Shown piece by piece: positions 58,530-64,000 of a DNA stretch of 64,000 nt (position 1 is its first letter; every line of letters begins with the position of its first letter). Under the pieces are notes generated by a model. The model saw only the letters and a list, made by a program, of their open reading frames with translations. It had not been told where the DNA came from and did not search any database. The DNA comes from Pseudomonas brassicacearum subsp. neoaurantiaca (GTDB lineage Bacteria > Pseudomonadota > Gammaproteobacteria > Pseudomonadales > Pseudomonadaceae). The stretch covers positions 323,400 through 387,399 of the forward strand of contig NZ_VDLV01000010.1 of the NCBI RefSeq assembly GCF_013608025.1, written 5' to 3'. The position numbers and the translations under genes were made by a program.

Positions 58530-58843
58530 AGGCCGGCCGCAGAAGGCGCCGGGCCTTGGGCTTGGGGTGGCGGCACCTTGATGTTGTCGCCGCCGGTCAT
58601 GGCTTCGAGGATGGCCACGGCGCTGTGGCCCTGTTCGATGGCAATCCCGAACTGGATGCTTTGCACCAAGCGTCTCAGCCGTTCCGGATCGTTGCGTTGC
58701 TGGGCGCTGATCATGCGCTTGGCGACGATGCGCCCAGCCTTGGACAGGGTCAGCATGATGCTTCCGTCCAGGCCCTGGATGCTCAGGTTGATTTGATACT
58801 GCGGCGCGAAGGCGTCCGTAATGATCTGAAAAGGGTTGTCCAT
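58526..58843 (-). CDS. DUF3509 protein
   Basis: 105-aa protein of a small Pseudomonas-restricted family (DUF3509-like): MDNPFQIITDAFAPQYQINLSI and the AILEAMTGGD end. Function unknown. It is convergent with the psiE-like gene. Confidence 0.7.
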   Translation of the reverse strand: MDNPFQIITDAFAPQYQINLSIQGLDGSIMLTLSKAGRIVAKRMISAQQRNDPERLRRLVQSIQFGIAIEQGHSAVAILEAMTGGDNIKVPPPQAQGPAPSAAGL

Positions 58844-59363
58844 GATGCGTCACCGCCTGATTGAACGTGCAGTTGTTGACCGGCCATGATCGGGATTAGT
58901 TCGCAACACCGGACCACCGGCCATTCCATGATCGTGTCCATCCAAAGGTTGCGGAGGGCGTCAGCCTCCGGGAATCGCCGTCTCGCCGCGTTCGGTAGCT
59001 TCTGCAGGCTCCTGTAGAGGAGTTAGCAAGGGCCATGCCGGAAAAACTGTCGGACAATGATCACGGCGCCTTACGCGCTGGTGCTCTGGGATGAGGCTCT
59101 AGGTGTAGCCCGTTTCGGGGCAGGAATCGCTGGATGTCCTTTGGCGGTGCAGGTCGGAAAGGACGTTTCGAGGGGAGAGGTGAGGCGAAGCAACTCCCGA
59201 CATTAACAGCGCTTTTGCCCGTTGTCCGGCTTTATTTGCAAATCAATATTTATCTTTTTCCAGGGCTTGAATTGTTCTTCCGCCAGCCCGACTCTGTACT
59301 CAAGGGGCCGTTGCGCTAACGTCGATTGGCCCCTGGCGAGCTAGCCGAAATAAGGGATGAACT
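58844..59363 (+). other. Intergenic stretch before the HPF-like gene
   Basis: 520 bases with no recognised gene. One small open frame (ATG 59057 to TAA 59206, 49 codons) has no known family and no clear ribosome site. AGGGGCC and GGCCCCT make a hairpin at about 59304-59334 in the leader of the HPF-like gene. Confidence 0.4.
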
Positions 59364-59774
59364 ATGCAAATCCAAGTCAATAGCGATAACCATATTCAAA
59401 GCAGCATCCGACTGGAGGAGTGGGTACGTACTACCATTGAAAGCACGCTCGAACGTTACGAAGAAGACCTGACACGGGTCGAGGTCCATTTGGGGGATGA
59501 GAACGGCGACAAGCCCGGTCCCCATGACTTGCGTTGCCAGCTCGAAGCCCGGCCAAAAGGCCATCAGCCAATTTCGGTGACGCACAAGGCTGAGTCGCTG
59601 GAACTCGCCATCGAAGGCGCAGCCACCAAGCTGGAACACAAGCTGGAGCATCTGTTTGGCAAACTGCGCGGCAAGCGCGCCGCCACCAACGGTCCGACCG
59701 AGTCGATTGCCCTGGCCGATGCGATGCTGGAAGAAGAATTCCTGGAGAACGAACGGGCCGCCCTCAATGGTTGA
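59364..59774 (+). CDS. HPF/RaiA-family ribosome-associated protein
   Basis: 136-aa protein with the S30AE/HPF fold across about residues 1-100: the beta strand MQIQVNSDNHI, VRTTIESTLERYEEDLTRVEVHL, and a basic C-terminal part that includes KLRGKRAATNG. Members bind resting ribosomes. The ATG is preceded by AAGGGATG. It is distinct from the rpoN-linked HPF; a terminator follows. Confidence 0.82.
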   Translation: MQIQVNSDNHIQSSIRLEEWVRTTIESTLERYEEDLTRVEVHLGDENGDKPGPHDLRCQLEARPKGHQPISVTHKAESLELAIEGAATKLEHKLEHLFGKLRGKRAATNGPTESIALADAMLEEEFLENERAALNG

Positions 59775-59801
59775 TTGCCCCGTCTATTAACGTCTGAACT
59801 G

Positions 59802-59832
59802 AAAACGGGCCTGCAATCGCAGGCCCGTTTTG
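59802..59832. terminator. Bidirectional terminator between the HPF-like gene and fecA
   Basis: AAAACGGGCCTGCAATCGCAGGCCCGTTTTG is a strong stem with A- and T-runs on either side and serves both converging genes. Confidence 0.92.
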
Positions 59833-59856
59833 TTTCAGCGATCCGCTGGGCACTGG

Positions 59857-62196
59857 TCAGAACGCAACGGAAGTTTGCACATAGAGCGTGCGCGGCTCGC
59901 CGACATACTTGCCGCGGTTGTTATCGTCGAACGAGCGGGTGAAATACTGGGTGTTGAAGATGTTCTTCACACCCACTGCAACGGTGAGGTCCGACAGTTG
60001 CGACCCGAAGTCATACGCGGCCCGGCTGCTGAACAGCATGTAGCCGGGAATATTGCCGGTACTGCCATCTGCGCTTTCGGCTCGGGTGTTGGCATTGTCT
60101 GCGAACTGAGCGCTCTGATAGGTGCTGTCCAGGTTCAGCTTCCATGGGCCTTCTGTGTAAGCGACTCCCAGGGTGCCTTTATGCTTCGAGGAGAAGGGCA
60201 CACGGTTGCCCTTGTTCGGTCCATCCTCGCGAATAGTCGCGTCGACGAAGGCATACGTGCCATACACGTCGAAACCGCCCAGTGCCGGGCTAAGGCCTTC
60301 GAGGGCGTAGCTGAAGCTGGTTTCGATGCCTTGATGACGAGTCTCGCCGCGAGCGATGACCGAATCGTTGGTCTGATTGCTCTCATACTGGTTGTCGAAA
60401 TTGATCAGGAATGCGCCGATCTCTGCCCGCAGGTTGCCGTTGTCGTAGCGAGTGCCCAATTCCCAAGTACGAGCCTTCTCCGGCTTCACTTCGCCGCTGC
60501 TGACACGATTGGGCATCTGGCTGTACTGGACGCTGCCGAACGAACCTTCGGTGTTGGCATAAAGATTCCAGTCATCGGTCAGGTGGTACAGCACGTTAAG
60601 CGCTGGCAGAGCGGTGTTGTAGTCGCCCTTGTACTTCACATTCGTCAGGTTATTGGTTTGCTGCGACTCGATCATTTCGTAGCGAACACCGGGCGTGATG
60701 GTCCATTTGCCAATATCGATCCGGTCATCGATGAAAAACGCGTTGGCCTCGGTGCCGCCGCGCGTGTCCCGATCGTTGCGGCTGGAGGTTGTCGGCAGTT
60801 CGTTGCTGGCGATGGGCGTGCGATAGCGCAGCTCATGACCGGCCTCGTTGATATAACGATAGCCGACGCCGACTTCATGGCTGGTCGGGCCAAGGTCGAA
60901 GCCCTGGGCGAAACGGGTTTCCAGTCCACGCACCCAATATTGGCGGGGTGACAGGGACAGGAAAGTGCCCTGGTCCAGGTAGCCGCTGCGCAAGGTCTTG
61001 GTAAAGAAAGTGCTGGCCGTGAATTCCCGACGGTCCTGCTGGTAGCGGTAGCCGAAATTGACCAGGGTGCGACGGCCCCAGAACCGGTCGTTCGGACGCG
61101 TGGATTGATACGGGTTGGCATCGTAGTCGGCCACGTTCAGGCCACCGGGCATGTCGGCTTCACCTTCGTAATACTGGGCCATGGCGTTGAAACTGTTGGC
61201 ATCGTCCAGTTGGTAATTGCCCTTGAGGATCAAGTCGTCAATTTGTGTGTCGCTGTGTTCACGCCAGTCGCCGCCGCGAGTGCCGGAATAGAGCAGGGCA
61301 CCGCCCAAGCCGTTATCGGCGGTTCCGCCGGCCAGCAGGTTCGATGACGTCTTGAAGCCATCGTGGCTGGAGGACGGGCTTGTCTCGGTCTGGAAACCAC
61401 CCTTGACCGTCGGTGCGTCCGGAATCGCCCGGGTCACGAAGTTGACCACGCCGCCAACGTTCTGCGGACCGTAGCGCACCGCACCGCCGCCGCGCACGAC
61501 ATCCACCGCGTCCATGTTGCCCATGCTGATTGGCGCAAACGATAGCTGCGGCTGGCCGTAAGGGGCGAAAGGCACCGGAATGCCATCCATCAATACCGTG
61601 GAGCGAGAGGCCAGGCGTGGGTTGAGTCCGCGGATACCGAAGTTCAATGCCATGTCATGGCTGCCGGTGCCATTGTTTTCCGGTGCGTTGACGCCGGGAA
61701 TGCGGTTGAGCACGTCCCGGGCCTGGGTTGCGCCCTGGCGTTCGAACTCTTCACGACGGATGACGTCACGGGCACCGGGGTGTTCGAAGACGTTGGTCTG
61801 TGCGGCGTCGCCGAGCCAATCGCCGACCACGGTGGTGGTTCCAAGATCCAGCGAGGCGTCGGCGGCCGGTTGCAGGCTGAAAGCTTTGTCGCCTTCGGGG
61901 CGGGCTTGCAGGCCTGTGCCTTCAAGCAGGGCACTCAGCGCTTGCTCCGGGCTGTAGTTGCCTTCCAGCCCGCGACTTTGCAGGCCTGCGGTTGTCAGCG
62001 AGCCAAAGGAAATCAACACCCCGGCCTCGCGTCCGAACTGATTGAGGGCATTTTCCAATGACGACGGCGCGATGTGATAGGCCTTGGTATCTGCAGCCTG
62101 TACGGGAGGCAGTGCGACGAAACTCAAGCTGGCCCCCAGAAGCAGCTGGCGCAGGGTACGGGCGAGCGGGGTGAGACAGGTAGGTTGCTGCAGCAT
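59857..62196 (-). CDS. fecA: Ferric citrate receptor FecA
   Basis: 779-aa TonB-dependent transducer for ferric dicitrate. A signal peptide (to about residue 34), an STN signalling domain (about 40-95, IAPSSLENALNQFGREAG), TonB box region near TTTVVGDWLG, plug and barrel. The barrel shares long identity with E. coli FecA, for example PALNVLYHLTDDWNLYANTE, EKARTWELGTRYDNGNLRAE and NTQYFTRSFDDNNRGKY. The STN domain contacts FecR to activate FecI. Confidence 0.94.
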   Translation of the reverse strand: MLQQPTCLTPLARTLRQLLLGASLSFVALPPVQAADTKAYHIAPSSLENALNQFGREAGVLISFGSLTTAGLQSRGLEGNYSPEQALSALLEGTGLQARPEGDKAFSLQPAADASLDLGTTTVVGDWLGDAAQTNVFEHPGARDVIRREEFERQGATQARDVLNRIPGVNAPENNGTGSHDMALNFGIRGLNPRLASRSTVLMDGIPVPFAPYGQPQLSFAPISMGNMDAVDVVRGGGAVRYGPQNVGGVVNFVTRAIPDAPTVKGGFQTETSPSSSHDGFKTSSNLLAGGTADNGLGGALLYSGTRGGDWREHSDTQIDDLILKGNYQLDDANSFNAMAQYYEGEADMPGGLNVADYDANPYQSTRPNDRFWGRRTLVNFGYRYQQDRREFTASTFFTKTLRSGYLDQGTFLSLSPRQYWVRGLETRFAQGFDLGPTSHEVGVGYRYINEAGHELRYRTPIASNELPTTSSRNDRDTRGGTEANAFFIDDRIDIGKWTITPGVRYEMIESQQTNNLTNVKYKGDYNTALPALNVLYHLTDDWNLYANTEGSFGSVQYSQMPNRVSSGEVKPEKARTWELGTRYDNGNLRAEIGAFLINFDNQYESNQTNDSVIARGETRHQGIETSFSYALEGLSPALGGFDVYGTYAFVDATIREDGPNKGNRVPFSSKHKGTLGVAYTEGPWKLNLDSTYQSAQFADNANTRAESADGSTGNIPGYMLFSSRAAYDFGSQLSDLTVAVGVKNIFNTQYFTRSFDDNNRGKYVGEPRTLYVQTSVAF

Positions 62197-62304
62197 GGAT
62201 GAGGATCCCGAGAAGGTTGTATCGAAGTGCTTTCCTTCTCTGTCACCCGAGGCGTGGAAAACGGCTCACTGGCGCAGCACTTTTTTTGGGCTGGGCGCGA
62301 TGAT

Positions 62305-63264
62305 TCAAGCGCGAGCCTCGACTGTGACCCAATAGCGGGTGAAGCGACGTACTTTTACCGGCAGGCTGACCTCCAGCAGATCGAGGATTCGTTCACTGTT
62401 GTCCAGCGGATACGTTCCGGAGATCAGAAGGTTGGCAACCGCCTCGTCGCAGTGCAATTGGCCATGTCGGTAACGGCGGAGCTCATCAACGAAATCCGCC
62501 AGGCGCATGTGCGCGGCCACCAGCATGCCTTCCGTCCAGGCACCGCTGTTGGCATCCAGCGCCGTGGCGGACCCGGTGCCGTTGATGCCAAGGGAAACTT
62601 GCCGTGATGCCGTCAGCAACAACGCCGGGCCATGTTGGCTACGAATTTCCACCTGGCCTTCAAACACCGCCACCTGGGTGTGGTCCGGATACTCGCGGAC
62701 GTTGAACCGAGCGTTGTGGCTGTCCAGCAGGCCATGGGCGGTCAGCACTTGCAGGGGCCTGGGGTCCCGGGCTGCGGTAAGAAACAGTTCCCCGTCCAGC
62801 AGGCGGATCAAGCGACGTTGAGCGTCGAAGCGAACGTCCACCGCGCTGCCGCTGTTGAGCTGCAACAGGCTGCCGTCATCCAGCGTCAGCCGTCGGCGTT
62901 CGCCCACTGGGCTGCGAAAATCGGCCATCAACGGCGGCAGCCATTGGCGTTCACGCAGGCCCCAGGTCAGCGCTGAGCCAGCGCCAAGCACCAGCAACAT
63001 CTTCAGCGCCCGACGTCGCGCCGCCGACTTGGGTGCGTTGAGGGTCGCATGGGCCAGCGGCGGGGACACACTGCGCAGCCGCTGATTGACTCGCTGGATA
63101 TGCTCCCAGGCCCGGCGATGTTCGCTGTGAGCAGCGAGCCAGTGTTCCCAGGCTTGCTGCTGGCGGGTATCGAGCGGGCCTTGCTGCATTTCCAGGAGCC
63201 AGTGTACGGCCTGCTCGGCAACTTGCGCGCTGACGCCGGGTGCGCCGTTGATCGGTGCGGTCAT
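62305..63264 (-). CDS. fecR: Anti-sigma/sensor protein FecR
   Basis: 319-aa inner-membrane FecR: cytoplasmic DUF4880-type N-terminus (about 12-55), a membrane segment near 87-105 (KMLLVLGAGSALTWGL), and a periplasmic FecR domain with DDGSLLQLNSGSAVDVRFD. It shares ATGA with fecI upstream, so the pair is coupled, and fecA follows after 108 bases. Confidence 0.93.
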   Translation of the reverse strand: MTAPINGAPGVSAQVAEQAVHWLLEMQQGPLDTRQQQAWEHWLAAHSEHRRAWEHIQRVNQRLRSVSPPLAHATLNAPKSAARRRALKMLLVLGAGSALTWGLRERQWLPPLMADFRSPVGERRRLTLDDGSLLQLNSGSAVDVRFDAQRRLIRLLDGELFLTAARDPRPLQVLTAHGLLDSHNARFNVREYPDHTQVAVFEGQVEIRSQHGPALLLTASRQVSLGINGTGSATALDANSGAWTEGMLVAAHMRLADFVDELRRYRHGQLHCDEAVANLLISGTYPLDNSERILDLLEVSLPVKVRRFTRYWVTVEARA

Positions 63265-63749
63265 AAGGCGAAGTAGCAGCGCATTGCTGCCTTGTTCAGA
63301 TGGCGCTTGACCGTCGCCAGCGAGATTCCCAGTTCACGGGCGATCTCGTTGTAGGTCAGGCCATCGACCTGGGCCAGCAGAAACGCCTGCTTGACCGCGC
63401 GTGGCAACCCATCGAGCAATTGGTCCAGCTCCATCAGGGTTTGCAGAATGATTGCCCGTTCTTCTTCCGATGGCGCTACTTGCTCCGGCAGTTGGGCGAG
63501 GGCATCGAGGTAGGCGCGCTCAAGGTCCTGGCGGCGGTAATGGTTGAACAGCACGCGCTTGGCAATGGTCGTGAGAAACGCACGGGGCTCCAGGACCGGC
63601 TGCGGATCGCGCGCAGTCAGCACGCGCATGAAGGTGTCCTGGGCCAGGTCGGCGGCACTGTCGGGGCAACCGAGTTTTCTTCGCAACCAGCCGTTGAGCC
63701 AACGGTGATGGGCGTTGTAGAGCACTTCGACGGTGTGTGCAGGCGGCAA
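63261..63749 (-). CDS. fecI: ECF sigma factor FecI
   Basis: 162-aa ECF sigma factor of the iron-starvation group that transcribes fecA. Sigma region 2 has DLAQDTFMRVLTARDP and region 4 DGLTYNEIARELGISLATVKRHLNKA. The likely start is TTG at 63749 (MPPAHTVEVLYNAHHRWLNG); no ATG lies in frame nearby. The unusual start needs confirmation. Confidence 0.92.
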   Translation of the reverse strand: MPPAHTVEVLYNAHHRWLNGWLRRKLGCPDSAADLAQDTFMRVLTARDPQPVLEPRAFLTTIAKRVLFNHYRRQDLERAYLDALAQLPEQVAPSEEERAIILQTLMELDQLLDGLPRAVKQAFLLAQVDGLTYNEIARELGISLATVKRHLNKAAMRCYFAL

Positions 63750-63784
63750 CGAAGAACATCCCGACAGCGCGAAGCTGTGCTAGA

Positions 63785-63799
63785 GAACAAGAATTGTTC
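63785..63799. promoter_or_regulatory. Possible Fur-like site upstream of fecI
   Basis: GAACAAGAATTGTTC has perfect 6-base inverted arms and lies about 36 bases before the fecI start, where a Fur site is expected for this operon. It is only a moderate match to the Fur consensus. Confidence 0.35.
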
Positions 63800-63878
63800 G
63801 CATTGTAGGGGCGCGATGGTGGCTACGGCAATCGGGATGAGTACCTGGTTGTTTCATTTGGCCGAGGCATGCTGGGTT

Positions 63879-64000
63879 TTAGCGCAAGAACGCCTGTCGA
63901 TATTCCCCGGGGCTTGCGCCCAAGGCTTGGCGAAAGCGGTTAGTAAAATGACTGGCGCTGGCAAACCCGCAGGCCAGCGCCACGTCGCCCAACGGCTGTG
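63879..64000 (-). CDS. AraC-family regulator (3' end only)
   Basis: The minus-strand frame from the right edge reads LGDVALACGFASASHFTNRF then RQALGASPGEYRQAFLR and stops (TAA at 63879-63881). This is the second helix-turn-helix of an AraC/XylS regulator. The N-terminal part lies beyond the window, so its effector domain and role are unknown. Confidence 0.85.
   Translation of the reverse strand, partial: QPLGDVALACGFASASHFTNRFRQALGASPGEYRQAFLR

Noticed and set aside
59057..59206. 49-codon open frame between DUF3509 and the HPF-like gene
   Set aside because: No ribosome site, no family, and composition like the surrounding noncoding DNA.

Overview
The window is a contiguous chromosomal segment of a fluorescent Pseudomonas, most likely of the P. 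fluorescens species complex. The basis is gene content and order (mlaFEDCB-ibaG-murA-hisGDC, cysD-cysNC, hmgR/hmgABC, fecIRA), the GC-rich composition, and many copies of the short inverted-repeat (REP-like) elements typical of these genomes. I see no rRNA, tRNA, CRISPR array, insertion sequence or prophage. Both ends cut genes: mlaF on the left and an AraC-family regulator on the right.

Layout. 1-3 kb: phospholipid transport operon mlaF(partial)EDCB. 3.2-8.1 kb: ibaG, murA, hisG, hisD, hisC. 8.3-11.2 kb: leftward TonB-dependent receptor plus DUF4198 protein behind a 39-bp palindrome that covers the ribosome binding site. 11.4-16.5 kb: algW-type protease, Nif3-like protein, cysD and a cysNC fusion. 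16.6-25.9 kb: pta-acyltransferase, DUF3565, SlyD-like FKBP, glutathione peroxidase, Old Yellow Enzyme, glycosyltransferase, cysZ, trxB. 26-30 kb: class III aminotransferase and a leftward tetrahydromonapterin (pterin cofactor) operon folM-folE-folX followed by a DUF1244 gene and hopJ. 30.1-33.6 kb: a light-response module with an ABM-domain membrane protein, a MerR/LitR-type regulator lacking the B12-binding motifs, a PilZ-like gene and a short LOV photoreceptor, then a flavodoxin. 33.8-36.5 kb: class II aldolase, MEST-like hydrolase and MFE-2-like short-chain dehydrogenase.

36.5-41.7 kb is the main accessory region. It holds an AmpDh3-like amidase, an R2K-type ATP-grasp protein, an intact S-type-pyocin-like DNase bacteriocin with its immunity gene, a tandem second copy of that unit that has collapsed by internal deletion and frameshifts, and the last codons of a third immunity gene. 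The AT-richer bacteriocin ends contrast with the core genes around them.

42-64 kb: DUF1302/DUF1329 envelope pair with a MalT-type LuxR regulator; the homogentisate pathway (hmgR divergent from hmgA-fahA-maiA, with a clear 17-bp operator); SirB1 protein; a Leu/Phe/Val dehydrogenase homologue whose catalytic lysine is replaced by valine; a benE transporter divergent from a MocR regulator with repeated operators between them; yebG with a textbook LexA box; psiE-like, DUF3509 and HPF-like genes; and the ferric citrate system fecI-fecR-fecA read leftward.

The strongest leads are the LOV/PilZ/LitR module beside the folE operon, the decaying bacteriocin array with its R2K ATP-grasp and amidase neighbours, and the dehydrogenase lacking its catalytic lysine.
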